Notes: generated from the letters alone by a model not told the origin. Counted from the stretch's first letter, positions 1 through 9,915 are shown. The stretch is DNA of 64,000 nt from JAWPMT01 sp965229785 (GCA_965229785.1 CBDDJS010000001.1:4588001-4652000), one strand, 5' to 3'. Made by a program: numbers and translations.

Positions 1-113
1 GAACTCAAAGAGTTTGTCGGAGCTACCTCCAAAAATTCGTCTTTACATGCCGTCATTACTACTCCAAAGAGCAGGAAAGCGACAACTATCAACTTATACT
101 TATTCATCTTCAT
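1..113 (-). CDS. SusD/RagB-family outer-membrane lipoprotein, N-terminal fragment (cut by window edge)
   Basis: Reading the minus strand from the ATG at 113 gives a short basic start, a hydrophobic stretch and a lipobox-like VMTAC at about residues 19-23, followed by KDEFLEVAPTNS. This is how SusD-type lipoproteins begin: after lipidation of the Cys the mature protein opens with a D/E-F-L-E-x-x-P segment. The gene lies 8 bp downstream of the susC stop codon on the same strand, the standard susC-susD order. SusD proteins sit as a lid on the SusC transporter at the cell surface and bind the substrate. Only about 37 codons are inside the window, so the family call rests on the N-terminus and the neighbour. 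A second ATG at 107 is an alternative start. Confidence 0.8.
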   Translation of the reverse strand, partial: MKMNKYKLIVVAFLLFGVVMTACKDEFLEVAPTNSLS

Positions 114-121
114 CTACTATT

Positions 122-3100
122 TTAAAATCCGACACTTAATCCAAATGTTACACTTCTGGTGATCGGGAAGTTACCCAGGTCAATACCGAAGTTCAAATCT
201 GCATTACCACCCACACTAGGATCAAGGCCATCGTAACCAGTAATGGTCACCAGGTTGTTCACAGAAGCGGTTACTCTTACTTTTTGCAACTTCCAGTTAT
301 TAATGATACTGGCAGGCAAGTTGTATCCCACAGTCAGGTTCTGGATTCTGAAGTAAGAACCGTCTTCTACATAGAAAGAACTTGATTGCGTGTTTGTGCT
401 AAAGTTTGAAACATTCTCGAATATCGGAATATCTCCCGTAGGGTTCTCGAATGTCCATGAATCCCTCACTGCGTCGCTAATAGCTGCACCAGGGAACAGA
501 GGATACATGTGTGTAAACACTTTTGAAATATTATAGATCTCACCACCTACTGATAAGAAAGAGTAAAGCTCTAAATCAAACCCTTTGTAGTTGAATTTAG
601 CAGTCAAACCTCCTGTGAAATCCGGAACAGGACTTCCAAGAAATACCCGATCATCAGGAGTGATCTCCCCGTCTCCATTCACATCACGGAATCGGAAACG
701 TCCTGGAGCTGCACCAGCCTGAGTAGCTGAATTGGCAACTTCGGCATCGTCACGGAAAAGACCGACAACATCATAGCCAAAGAATGAAGAAATTGGCTGT
801 CCTACAGCATTTCTAACAGGTCTGATCCCTCTGAAATCCACATCAGGATCTTCTATGAAGTCGATTCCAGGAGCAAATGCAACAATCTCATTGTTCAGGA
901 ATCCTCCAGTCACAGTGATCTCATATCCGATATCATTATTGATGGTTCCTTTGTTAATGATGGTCAGGTCAATACCCGTGTTTTTCATCTCTCCCACATT
1001 AACAGAAGGGGCACTGGCAAAACCACCCGTTTGAACTGTTACAGGAACTTCAAATAATAAGTCTTCTGTATCCTTTCTCCAGAATTCGATACCAAAGTCA
1101 AGCTTACCATCGAAGAACAAGGCATCAATACCTACATTAGAAGTTACTGCTCTTTCCCACTTCGCATTTGGGTTACCAATTCTTGATCGGAAGAATCCAG
1201 CAGCAGCTCCGGAATTGGAACCAGCGATATCATAGCTTGATGCTCCAAGGTTGGTTCCAAATAAACTGAATTGGTTATTAGGATCCACATTATTGGAATT
1301 ACCGATTACTCCGTAACCTCCTCGAAGTTTCAAGTCGTCTAACCAGGAAATACCTTGCATGAACTCCTCATCAGAAATTCTCCAGGCGAGAGCAACAGCA
1401 GGGAATGTTCCGTATCTGTTCGCTGAACCAAATCTGGAAGAACCATCACGACGAATAACAAAATCCACGATGTATTTGTCCATCAAATCATAAGTCACCT
1501 TACCGAAGTAAGAAGAGAAATTCACACCTTCTGTATGGTTTCCATTTACTACAGGAGACTGGACATTAGATAAGGAAACGAAATCCGGATTCTGAGAAAA
1601 AGGATTAATACCAGATCCAACCATTCCTCTGAAGAATCCAGCATTCAATGCCTCTTGACCAACAAGCACTTTTACACCATGATCACCAAATTTGTTCTCA
1701 TAAGTAATAGTGTTTGTCCAGGTCCAGTTAGAGAAGATTTGAGCACCTTGTGTGAAACCAAAAGATGAATTATTCTCCGAGTTCTCATACTGTCTTCGGG
1801 TGTATGATCTGAAATTAACGTTGAAATACTGACCTCCAAACGAAGTTCTTACCGTCAGTCCTTCTATGGGCTTAGCTTGCAAATAAACATTACCGAAAGC
1901 CTGAGTTGAAAATCCGCGATTGTTTCTCTGTCCATCCAATTCAGCTACAGGATTTCGAGGGTTGTTAAAGCCAGGAGCGGCTGTACCAGCGTATCCACCA
2001 AATTCATCAAATACCGGAATCGCCGGAGCCATTCTAGAGGCGGCGAGAATTACGTTCTCATCATCTGATGAACCGCTACCACCATCTGCACCAAATACGT
2101 TTCTGGTAGATCGATAAGTCATTTGGATGTTTTCTCCAATGCTCAATGCACCATCTGGCAATAGATCAAATTCTGAATTTACACGAAAGTTGTAACGCTC
2201 AAATCGCTGGTGCAACACGATACCTTGTTGATCTTGTAAACCAAGACCTACATAATATCGGCTACCGTCTCCTCCACCGGAAATACCGATGCTGTGACGG
2301 TTGATAGCTCCCGTACGAGTAATAGCATCATACCAATCGGTTCCAGCTCTATTGGTTCGAATAACCTGGTAAATAGAACCAGCATCAGGATCGATATTAT
2401 AGTTTGCAGCTTCAGAAGCAAGGTTCACAGTTCCTGTTACACCGGAATTTGAACCTACAAGCAGGTAATCGGGAAGCACAGGAGTATCTCCAGTACCATA
2501 CTGAGGGTGACTGAAACTCAGAGGAATCAAATTGCCATCAGCATCCATGGGTTGCTCGTTAGTCCATGCATTTCGAATCGCCGCCCAGGTCCAATCTGCT
2601 TGTTCCTGAGGGTTCAAAACGCCAGCACCTTCTCCAGGAGTAGTGAAACCAGTCAGTCCATTGTAGGTTACTTTCATTTCACGTTTCCCTTTAGTTCCCT
2701 GATGTGTTGTATATACGATAACACCACCAGCAGCACGCGCTCCATAAATGGAAGCCGCAGTTGCATCTTTAAGCACCGTCGTTGAAGCAATATCGTCAGG
2801 AGATAACCAGTCGATGGATCCTACAGGAACTCCATCTACAATATACAGAGGAGTGTTTCCTCCAAGTGCTCCATAACCACGTACACGTACCTGGCTTGTT
2901 GTTCCCGGCTGTCCGTTGGTGATTACTGTCACACCCGCTACACGTCCTTGAAGTTGCTGCTCAACATTTCCTGAAGGCTGCGCCCTCAAATCCTCAGCTT
3001 TAATGGTAGAAACAGAACCCGGAGTTTTCCTTCTCTGGTCCACAGAGTATCCTGTCACTACTACTTCCTGCAATTCTTCAACGTCCACTTCCATCGTTAC

Positions 3101-3418
3101 ATCTACTACGGATCTCGCTCCCACAGCGATTTCCTGAGTAGCAAAACCAATTGCACTGATTACCAGCGTTGCATTATTACCATCTATAGAAATGGAATAA
3201 CCACCATTGATATCAGTGACCGAACCAGTTGATGTTCCTTTCAACACCACGTTTACACCGGGAAGACCTCCCCCCGAATCATCGGAGATGGTACCCGTAA
3301 CCGTTCGACCCTGGCCAAAAGCTGTGGTCGAACACAAGCCAATGAGAAGCACAATCACCGAGTAACGCATGGCGTTCCAGATGTTGGCTGCTCTCAGACC
3401 TAAGTACATGTTCTTCAT
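122..3418 (-). CDS. SusC/RagA-family TonB-linked outer-membrane transporter
   Basis: The 1098-residue protein has the normal SusC length and order. A signal peptide ends near residue 36 (TAFG-QG). A carboxypeptidase regulatory-like domain follows at about residues 38-115 (TVTGTISDD to VDVTMEV). The TonB plug spans about 120-240 and includes the SusC signature LYIVDGVPV and the GARAAGGVIVYTT segment. A long 22-strand-type beta barrel ends in a terminal Phe (FGLSVGF), the usual barrel-assembly signal. It should import an oligomeric nutrient across the outer membrane with energy from TonB/ExbBD. The substrate cannot be read from the sequence. susD follows directly, and the hybrid two-component gene lies upstream on the same strand, pointing to a regulated uptake locus. 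An internal ATG at 3370 would give a shorter, more typical signal peptide. Confidence 0.95.
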   Translation of the reverse strand: MKNMYLGLRAANIWNAMRYSVIVLLIGLCSTTAFGQGRTVTGTISDDSGGGLPGVNVVLKGTSTGSVTDINGGYSISIDGNNATLVISAIGFATQEIAVGARSVVDVTMEVDVEELQEVVVTGYSVDQRRKTPGSVSTIKAEDLRAQPSGNVEQQLQGRVAGVTVITNGQPGTTSQVRVRGYGALGGNTPLYIVDGVPVGSIDWLSPDDIASTTVLKDATAASIYGARAAGGVIVYTTHQGTKGKREMKVTYNGLTGFTTPGEGAGVLNPQEQADWTWAAIRNAWTNEQPMDADGNLIPLSFSHPQYGTGDTPVLPDYLLVGSNSGVTGTVNLASEAANYNIDPDAGSIYQVIRTNRAGTDWYDAITRTGAINRHSIGISGGGDGSRYYVGLGLQDQQGIVLHQRFERYNFRVNSEFDLLPDGALSIGENIQMTYRSTRNVFGADGGSGSSDDENVILAASRMAPAIPVFDEFGGYAGTAAPGFNNPRNPVAELDGQRNNRGFSTQAFGNVYLQAKPIEGLTVRTSFGGQYFNVNFRSYTRRQYENSENNSSFGFTQGAQIFSNWTWTNTITYENKFGDHGVKVLVGQEALNAGFFRGMVGSGINPFSQNPDFVSLSNVQSPVVNGNHTEGVNFSSYFGKVTYDLMDKYIVDFVIRRDGSSRFGSANRYGTFPAVALAWRISDEEFMQGISWLDDLKLRGGYGVIGNSNNVDPNNQFSLFGTNLGASSYDIAGSNSGAAAGFFRSRIGNPNAKWERAVTSNVGIDALFFDGKLDFGIEFWRKDTEDLLFEVPVTVQTGGFASAPSVNVGEMKNTGIDLTIINKGTINNDIGYEITVTGGFLNNEIVAFAPGIDFIEDPDVDFRGIRPVRNAVGQPISSFFGYDVVGLFRDDAEVANSATQAGAAPGRFRFRDVNGDGEITPDDRVFLGSPVPDFTGGLTAKFNYKGFDLELYSFLSVGGEIYNISKVFTHMYPLFPGAAISDAVRDSWTFENPTGDIPIFENVSNFSTNTQSSSFYVEDGSYFRIQNLTVGYNLPASIINNWKLQKVRVTASVNNLVTITGYDGLDPSVGGNADLNFGIDLGNFPITRSVTFGLSVGF

Positions 3419-3448
3419 ACTTTAGATTTAGATAGTTTGAAATAATCC

Positions 3449-3472
3449 TGACACTATTTTCAAATAATGTCA
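3449..3472. promoter_or_regulatory. 24-bp near-perfect dyad 31 bp upstream of susC
   Basis: The arms TGACACTATTT (3449-3459) and AAATAATGTCA (3462-3472) pair at 10 of 11 positions around a 2-bp centre. Its place between the sensor gene and the susC start suggests an operator, or a stem in the susC 5' leader. No T-run follows it on the minus strand, so it does not look like a terminator for the upstream gene. Function is inferred from position only. Confidence 0.5.
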
Positions 3473-3497
3473 ACCACTCCAGTCGAAGCGGTCTTCA

Positions 3498-3520
3498 AAC
3501 TTCGAAAAATACAACTTCGA
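3498..3520. repeat. Direct repeat AACTTCGA x2 in the susC upstream region
   Basis: AACTTCGA occurs at 3498-3505 and 3513-3520, a 15-bp period. A further CTTCG is at 3522-3526 and an inverted TCGAAG at 3483-3488. AraC-type DNA-binding domains usually bind direct repeats in this kind of position, and the neighbouring hybrid two-component protein ends in such a domain. This is a candidate binding site, inferred from spacing and context. Confidence 0.35.
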
Positions 3521-3583
3521 GCTTCGTGGGGAAAACGTCCAGATTGCAGGGGTAAATGATGCAAACGATTGGAATATATCCTT

Positions 3584-6500
3584 TCAGGGCTTCTGATTAG
3601 ACATTTGAGCGTACTCTGAAGGGTTAGATCCAAACTGTTTTTTGAAACAATATCTGAAATATTGGAGGTCATTAAAGCCCACATAATAGGTCACTTCAGA
3701 GATTGTCATCTCCTGTTGCTTCAACAATTGCGCCGCTCGTTTCAGTCGAAAGGATCGGATGAATTCGTTGGCGGACTGTCCTACCAGTCCTTTTAGTTTT
3801 CGGTATAGTTGCGTTCGACTCAGACCTAATTCACGATAAAGATCATCTACGCCAAAATTGGAATTGCTCAGGTTTTCCTCCAGGCACTTGATGGCCTTTT
3901 TCAAAAACTCCTGATCCTTGCTGGCAATTTTCAGATCCCGTGGTTCTACATGTGTTTCCTGAAGGGCCGTGAGCTGTTGTCTCATCTGATCCCTGGTCTT
4001 GAGCATATTCTTGATCCGTAATTCCAGCAGCTTCGGATTGAATGGTTTGGTCACGTAATAATCGGCGCCAAGCTCAAAGCCCTTTTCAGTACTTTCTCCT
4101 GAGGCTTTGGCCGTCAGCAAAATAATCGGAATGTGTGAGGTCTTTTCGTCACTTTTTATTTTTTGACACAGTTCATAACCATTCATCTTAGGCATGATGA
4201 TATCGGAGACAATCACGTCCGGAATTTTCTCAACTGCTGCTTCCAGGGCCTCTTCGCCATTGGTGGTTTCGATAATGCGGTAATCACTCACCAGATATTC
4301 CGAAATGAATAGCCGCATGTCTTCATTATCTTCTGCGATGAGCACCAGAGGCAGGTCTTCTTCGGCAATGGTATCCTGCTCTACATCATCTTCAAGAGGT
4401 CCATTATTTTTGACCATTTCTAATTCTTTGAAATCTTCTTCAAAGTGATGAGAAGATGATTCCTCATCCAGAATGGTATCTTCAGGTAAATGATCTGTTC
4501 CTTTTAATAGCGATACGGTAAAAGTGGTCCCTTTTCCGGCCAGACTTTCCACTTCTATTTTTCCTTTGTGCAGATCGATCACCTCCTTGGTCAACGCTAA
4601 CCCAATCCCGGACCCTTTCTTGTCACCGTTATCAATTTGATAGAACCGGTCAAAAATGTAGTCCAGCTGGTCTGCCGGGATCCCAATACCAGCATCCCTA
4701 ACCATGATCTTGATGGCATTAGGGGTGTCTTGTACCTCTACCTCTATCTTTTTGAACTCCGGAGTGAATTTGAAGGCATTGGAAAGCAGATTGATCACTA
4801 CTTTCTCGATTTTATCCGGTTCAAAATAAATCTCAACGGCTTCCTCCGGGAAAGTGCACTTATAATCAATGAACTGGCGCTCGGCATAGCTAGTAAAGGC
4901 GTGTGCAATGGGTTTTAGGAATTTTACGATATCCAGCTTGCTGGCTTTTAATTTGACCGAACCGGATTCCAGGCGAGAAAGGTCCAGTATCTGGTTTATC
5001 AAACGCAGCAATCGTTCCGCATTTCTAGCCATGATCCGATACTGACTGACAGGATCACCTTTATACGTTCCGGCAATCAGCGACTTTAATGGCCCCATGA
5101 TCAAGGTCAGCGGCGTTCGGAATTCATGGGAAATGTTAGCGAAGAACCTCGACTTGAGTTTGTTCATGTCCTGCATCCGCGTCAATTGGCCATGTTCAGT
5201 CTGTAGCTGGTTTTTCAGGCGTTCCCGATTGATAATCCCCTGCCGGAAGAGGAAAAGCAAAAACGAAAAGAATAAAAGATAGAACAATACCGCCAGATTC
5301 GAGAAAAACCAGGGTCTACGAACAATCACGGTAATGCTGGCCCCTTCTTCGTTCCATACGTCATCATTATTGGAACCTTTGGCCATAAAAGTATAGGTCC
5401 CGGGAAGCACATTGGTATAAGTGATATTTCGACCATCCTCTGATGCGATCCAATCATCATCATACCCCTTGAGCATGTAGGCATATTGATTCTTGTTAGG
5501 CTGAGAGAAATTGAGCACGGAAAACTGGAACGAAAAGTCGTTCTCATTGTATTTAAGTTCAATTCTGTTGTCGGGGAACGCATCCTCCAAAGACGCCATT
5601 CGCGTAAAATTCAGGTCTTCGCGCCCGGTGACCTGAAATCCGGTAAGAATCACCTCTGGTATCTTTTCGTTTTCTTTGATGTCAGTGGGGTGAAATTTGA
5701 AATATCCCTGATTAGACCCAAAATACAGTTCACCTGTTCGAGAGACGAAGCTTGCACTTTTTGTGAATTCAACGTTTCGTATCCCATCATCCTGATCAAA
5801 ACGCATGATATCCAACTCGGGCGAAATCCTGCAGAGACCATCCGCTGTTCCCAGCCAGACATATCCGTTTTCGTCTTCTTCAATGGACAACACAATATTG
5901 CTGGACAATCCATCGGACTTAGTCAGTGTCAGAAATTCCGTACTTCCATCCCGAAGAATATTGACTCCTCCTCCGAATGTGGTGAACCAAAGATCACCCG
6001 ATGCACTTTGATGAATATGCGTGATCACATCGTGACTCAGATTGCCAAACCGCTTAGAATTAGAAGAATAGTTCTCTTTGGTAATGATGTTATAGTTTTC
6101 ATCAACCTTAATCCGATCCAGGCCCGTTCCTTCAGTGCCTAACCAAATGGTCCCAGGCTCAGTCTCCAACATGCTCCTGATCTTCTGATTGCTTATGCTT
6201 ACCGGATCATCCGCAGAATAGAAGAGTCGTTTAATTAGTTGCCCTTCTTTACTGTATATGTTAATTCCATCTCGAAAAATAGAGATCCACATATTGCCTC
6301 TGCTGTCCTCCATAAGGTAGAAAGCATGAGAACCGGAAAGCGAATTGGGATCCTCCGGCTCAAACAAGATCTTTTCAAACTTCTGTTGATCTTTTCTGAG
6401 AATGGAAACACCGCCTTCCCAGGATGCCACCCACAAATTATTGTCACTATCCTTTAACAAGGACAATACTGCATCACCCGCAATGTCTTTAGACCCTGCC

Positions 6501-7729
6501 CCCTCACGGAACAGTTCCATTTTCCCAGTCTGATAATCCAGATAGTTCAGACCTCCTCCATCAGTACCAATCCATAACCCTTCCTCGCCTTCCTCAACAA
6601 ACGAACTGATCAGGTCATACCCAACCGTATTTTGCTGCATGGGATTTTGACGGTATTGTCGGATCACCGTATGTAGCGGGTCAATTTTATCCAGCCCATT
6701 ATTATAAGTACCGATCCATATGACACCACTGCGATCTTGAAACAACGACCAAATGGAATTTCCGGAAATACCATTTTCATTTTGTCGGGCGTGCACATAG
6801 TGTACCAGTGATGTCTGTTGTGCATCCAGAATATAAAGCCCGTCATTTTCAGTACCGATCCATAAGTTACCCTGATCATCTTCCAATAGACTCAAAACTG
6901 TGGCTTGAGCCAACGAAGCAGACAATGCTGGCTGAGCAGGTACCGTTACCGGTTCAATCGTATACCGGCCTTCTAAATATTTTAAGGAATAAAGGCCTTT
7001 ATTCGAACCTATCCAAAGGCCATTGTTTTTAGGGTAAAGGCTTCTTGGTGAATTATTGGCTTGCGATTCGTGTAACTGGTAAGAAATGAACCTTTTGGAG
7101 TTTCGATCATAAAGATTAAGGCCACCGCCCCTGATACCAATCCATAAGTTACCCTGATCATCTTCCGCCATGGCGTTGATGTGATTGCCAGAAATAGAAT
7201 TCGGATCGTCCTGATTGTATCTAAAGCGAAAGAAAGTGTTGCTTTCGGGTTGGAATCGGGTTAGTCCCTGACCTTCCGAACCAATCCAAATTACCCCTTC
7301 GTGATCCACAAACAGTGAAACTGCGAAATTGCTTCCGAGCGAGTTTGGATCATCGGGATCATGCAGGAACCGGGAGAATGTGCCTTCTTTAGGATTATAA
7401 AAGTTGATGCCCCTATCCGTAGCCAACCAGAAATTCCCATTCTTATCAATGGTCGCATCATTGATGCGGCTGTCACTGAGTGTGGTAGAATCTCTTCCTG
7501 CGAAATATTGTGTAAAAAACCGGCCGTCGAATTTATTGAGGCCATGCCGAGTACCGAACCACATAAAACCGTCCTGATCCTGCCAGATCTTCGTGACCGT
7601 ATTTTGCGACAGTTTGGCGTCGATATGATGAAACACCAGGGTATCATTGGCCAAGACAGGTACTGACAAAACCCATGTCAGTATAAAAAAGTGATAGCTG
7701 CAAAGCTTGTTTCCGATTACCAACCGCAT
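3584..7729 (-). CDS. Hybrid two-component system sensor/regulator (HTCS) with AraC-type output
   Basis: One polypeptide of about 1381 residues carries a whole signalling path. After a signal segment (to about residue 25), the periplasmic part is a two-component-regulator propeller with repeated blades of the type MWFGTRHGLNKFDG, then a Y_Y_Y domain (VLPGTYTFMAKGSN). A membrane segment lies at about 806-835. The cytoplasmic part has a HisKA domain with the H-box ISHEFRTPL at about 866, a HATPase with N-box (LLSNAFKFTP) and G-boxes (DAGIGIP, GSGIGLAL), a receiver domain (phospho-acceptor Asp in VSDIIMPKMNG, about 1176), and an AraC HTH at about 1277-1375. Such proteins sense a glycan breakdown product in the periplasm and activate the adjacent sus locus, here susC/susD just downstream. 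The frame opens at a TTG at 7744, but the ATG at 7729 fits the signal peptide better and is used here. Confidence 0.95.
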   Translation of the reverse strand: MRLVIGNKLCSYHFFILTWVLSVPVLANDTLVFHHIDAKLSQNTVTKIWQDQDGFMWFGTRHGLNKFDGRFFTQYFAGRDSTTLSDSRINDATIDKNGNFWLATDRGINFYNPKEGTFSRFLHDPDDPNSLGSNFAVSLFVDHEGVIWIGSEGQGLTRFQPESNTFFRFRYNQDDPNSISGNHINAMAEDDQGNLWIGIRGGGLNLYDRNSKRFISYQLHESQANNSPRSLYPKNNGLWIGSNKGLYSLKYLEGRYTIEPVTVPAQPALSASLAQATVLSLLEDDQGNLWIGTENDGLYILDAQQTSLVHYVHARQNENGISGNSIWSLFQDRSGVIWIGTYNNGLDKIDPLHTVIRQYRQNPMQQNTVGYDLISSFVEEGEEGLWIGTDGGGLNYLDYQTGKMELFREGAGSKDIAGDAVLSLLKDSDNNLWVASWEGGVSILRKDQQKFEKILFEPEDPNSLSGSHAFYLMEDSRGNMWISIFRDGINIYSKEGQLIKRLFYSADDPVSISNQKIRSMLETEPGTIWLGTEGTGLDRIKVDENYNIITKENYSSNSKRFGNLSHDVITHIHQSASGDLWFTTFGGGVNILRDGSTEFLTLTKSDGLSSNIVLSIEEDENGYVWLGTADGLCRISPELDIMRFDQDDGIRNVEFTKSASFVSRTGELYFGSNQGYFKFHPTDIKENEKIPEVILTGFQVTGREDLNFTRMASLEDAFPDNRIELKYNENDFSFQFSVLNFSQPNKNQYAYMLKGYDDDWIASEDGRNITYTNVLPGTYTFMAKGSNNDDVWNEEGASITVIVRRPWFFSNLAVLFYLLFFSFLLFLFRQGIINRERLKNQLQTEHGQLTRMQDMNKLKSRFFANISHEFRTPLTLIMGPLKSLIAGTYKGDPVSQYRIMARNAERLLRLINQILDLSRLESGSVKLKASKLDIVKFLKPIAHAFTSYAERQFIDYKCTFPEEAVEIYFEPDKIEKVVINLLSNAFKFTPEFKKIEVEVQDTPNAIKIMVRDAGIGIPADQLDYIFDRFYQIDNGDKKGSGIGLALTKEVIDLHKGKIEVESLAGKGTTFTVSLLKGTDHLPEDTILDEESSSHHFEEDFKELEMVKNNGPLEDDVEQDTIAEEDLPLVLIAEDNEDMRLFISEYLVSDYRIIETTNGEEALEAAVEKIPDVIVSDIIMPKMNGYELCQKIKSDEKTSHIPIILLTAKASGESTEKGFELGADYYVTKPFNPKLLELRIKNMLKTRDQMRQQLTALQETHVEPRDLKIASKDQEFLKKAIKCLEENLSNSNFGVDDLYRELGLSRTQLYRKLKGLVGQSANEFIRSFRLKRAAQLLKQQEMTISEVTYYVGFNDLQYFRYCFKKQFGSNPSEYAQMSNQKP

Positions 7730-7745
7730 AACCTTTTCACACAAA

Positions 7746-7762
7746 TTTTGTGAGACACAAAA
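7746..7762. promoter_or_regulatory. Inverted repeat upstream of the HTCS gene
   Basis: TTTTGTG (7746-7752) and CACAAAA (7756-7762) form a perfect 7-bp inverted repeat with a 3-bp spacer, 17 bp upstream of the chosen HTCS start. It lies in the 247-bp gap between two divergent genes, where promoters for both must sit. It may be an operator. Nothing else clear was seen in this gap. Confidence 0.3.
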
Positions 7763-7976
7763 CGATAAGAATCAGTAAAAATAATATGAGGCGAAATAGA
7801 TCACACATCAAAACAGCAGGAAAAGAAAAAATCCACGAAAGAATCATCTTTTCCAACTTAAAATACAGACCAGCCAGCCTCAATTGGTGTTGGTCGAAAA
7901 AAGTACCGGTTTCTTAAGTCCTGATGATTAAGTTTGCGCCGATAAAGAGTTGATATAAAACAGTTAGAAATCAATT

Positions 7977-8882
7977 ATGCAACCCACTTTAGTTGTATTG
8001 GCCGCAGGTATGGGATCACGATACGGCAGCTTAAAGCAAATCGATGCATTTGGTCCTTCAGGTGAAACAATCATCGATTATTCTGTCTACGATGCCATAA
8101 AAGCTGGTTTTGGGAAAGTAGTTTTCGTCATTCGCGAATCCTTACTGGAAGATTTTCAATCCTTGTATTTTGCCAAGTTCTCAGGTCAGATCGCCATCGA
8201 TTACGTGTTTCAGGAATTGCATAATGTTCCTGATGGAATCGAAGTACCTGCCGAAAGAAAAAAACCCTGGGGAACAGGGCATGCCGTATTAGTAGCGGCG
8301 GATAAAGTAAAGGAACCATTTGCGGTCATCAACGCAGATGATTTTTATGGTGCAGATTCTTTCAAACTAATTGCAGATCACCTGAAAAACCTGAACGCGC
8401 AAGAGGTCGCCGGGTGTATGGTCGGATTTCAACTACCTAAAACCATTTCTGAGCACGGTTATGTATCAAGAGGTGTTTGCGAGGTAGATGAAAATAACCA
8501 TCTCTTGTCCATAACGGAGCGAACACACATCACCCGAGAGCCAGACGGCAATATCTACTTCAAAGACCAGGATGAACTTGTTCATTTACCGGAAAGCACC
8601 ATTGTTTCTATGAATTTAATGGGATTTACGCCGGCGGTATTTGATCTGATGAAGCAATCGTTCAATGCCTTTATTCAAGAGCGATCTCATGAATTGAAGT
8701 CAGAATTTTATATCCCTACCATCCTTGATCAGGTAGCCAATATGACGCAAGTTCCCGTATTGGAATCTGCTGAAAAATGGTTGGGGGTTACTTACAAGGA
8801 AGATAAACCTGTGGTCAAGCACCGACTGGTTGAACTGGTTGAACAAGGCAACTATCCGTTGCATCTCTTTAAGGCTTCATGA
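7977..8882 (+). CDS. Sugar-phosphate nucleotidyltransferase family protein
   Basis: The 301-residue protein opens with the nucleotide-binding signature of the NTP_transferase fold, LAAGMGSRYGSLKQ (about residues 8-21), and has an NADDFYG segment (about residues 119-125) matching the metal-binding Asp motif. Family members transfer a nucleotidyl group from an NTP to a sugar phosphate. The exact sugar cannot be read from the sequence. The C-terminal third lacks an evident left-handed beta-helix, so it is the short form of the family. Its last codons overlap the galE start by 4 bp (ATGA), which suggests coupled translation and a shared role in nucleotide-sugar supply. Confidence 0.8.
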   Translation: MQPTLVVLAAGMGSRYGSLKQIDAFGPSGETIIDYSVYDAIKAGFGKVVFVIRESLLEDFQSLYFAKFSGQIAIDYVFQELHNVPDGIEVPAERKKPWGTGHAVLVAADKVKEPFAVINADDFYGADSFKLIADHLKNLNAQEVAGCMVGFQLPKTISEHGYVSRGVCEVDENNHLLSITERTHITREPDGNIYFKDQDELVHLPESTIVSMNLMGFTPAVFDLMKQSFNAFIQERSHELKSEFYIPTILDQVANMTQVPVLESAEKWLGVTYKEDKPVVKHRLVELVEQGNYPLHLFKAS

Positions 8883-9898
8883 GCAAAATTCTTGTAACAG
8901 GTGGCACAGGGTACATAGGTTCCCATACCGTAGTTGAATTGTTGGCTGCAGGTATGGAAGTAGTGATCGTAGATGATCTCTCCAATTCCGAGTTATCCGT
9001 ACTGGACGGCATAGAAGAAATTTCAGGTAAAAGACCTGCTTTTGCACAATTCGATCTTTGCGACAAATCTGCATTGGAAAGTTTGTTCAAAGAGCACACT
9101 GATATCACCGGAATCATTCACTTCGCTGCCAAAAAAGCGGTTGGTGAGTCCGTTGAAAAGCCCCTGATGTATTACAGGAATAATGTGGACTCGTTGCTCA
9201 ATCTCTTGGAGTTGATGTCAGTGTATCACGTGCATAACATTGTTTTCTCGTCCTCATGCACAGTTTATGGACAACCAGAGAAACTGCCTGTAACCGAAGA
9301 AACTCCTTTTCAGCCTGCAGAATCTCCCTATGGTTATTCCAAGCAGGTTTGCGAAATTATCTTAAGAGACGCCTGTAAGGCGGATACTTCTCTGAATGCC
9401 ATAGCGCTTCGCTATTTCAATCCCACAGGTGCTCATGAATCCGCTATCATTGGAGAGCTTCCGAGAGGAGTCCCCGCGAATCTGGTTCCTTTTATTACGC
9501 AGACTGCTGTGGGTATCCGGGAAAAATTAATGGTCTTTGGCAATGATTATAATACCCCTGACGGGTCGGCGATAAGAGATTACATCCATGTGGTAGACCT
9601 TGCAAAAGCCCATGTCGTTGCTTTGAGCCGACAATTGGAGCAGCGCCAAAAGAGCAACTATGAATTTTTCAATATCGGCACGGGTAAAGGAAATTCGGTA
9701 CTGGAAGTGGTTCAGACCTTCGAACGTGTCAACGACTTGAAATTGAACTACAGTATCGTAGACCGCAGACCCGGTGACATAGAAAATATCTATGCCGACA
9801 CCACACTCGCAAATGATGAGCTTGGTTGGACGGCAAAGCTTGGCATAGAGGATATGCTTCGATCTGCCTGGAAATGGCAACAGAAACTTAGTAATTAA
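8879..9898 (+). CDS. galE: UDP-glucose 4-epimerase
   Basis: This is a short-chain dehydrogenase of 339 residues, the normal GalE length. The NAD-binding loop is GGTGYIGSHT (residues 8-17). The active site has SSSCTVYG at 124-131 and the catalytic YxxxK as YGYSK at 151-155. The family motif ALRYFNPTGAHESAIIGE follows, then the C-terminal substrate domain (IRDYIHVVDLA, RRPGDIENIYAD). The enzyme interconverts UDP-glucose and UDP-galactose in the cytoplasm, feeding galactose use and surface polysaccharide synthesis. It overlaps the preceding nucleotidyltransferase gene by 4 bp and is followed 17 bp later by the exonuclease gene. Confidence 0.95.
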   Translation: MSKILVTGGTGYIGSHTVVELLAAGMEVVIVDDLSNSELSVLDGIEEISGKRPAFAQFDLCDKSALESLFKEHTDITGIIHFAAKKAVGESVEKPLMYYRNNVDSLLNLLELMSVYHVHNIVFSSSCTVYGQPEKLPVTEETPFQPAESPYGYSKQVCEIILRDACKADTSLNAIALRYFNPTGAHESAIIGELPRGVPANLVPFITQTAVGIREKLMVFGNDYNTPDGSAIRDYIHVVDLAKAHVVALSRQLEQRQKSNYEFFNIGTGKGNSVLEVVQTFERVNDLKLNYSIVDRRPGDIENIYADTTLANDELGWTAKLGIEDMLRSAWKWQQKLSN

Positions 9899-9915
9899 TA
9901 GACGACCCTTCCCGA

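Noticed and set aside
3419..3583. Bacteroidota sigma-type promoter (TTTG and TAnnTTTG) before susC
   Set aside because: TTTG-like and ATTATTTG-like pieces are present but about 27 bp apart, more than the usual spacing, so I do not call a promoter.
5486..6142. 218-codon plus-strand frame inside the HTCS gene
   Set aside because: It is antisense to a strongly supported propeller region and its translation has no domain-like pattern; such long shadow frames are expected opposite repeated blades.
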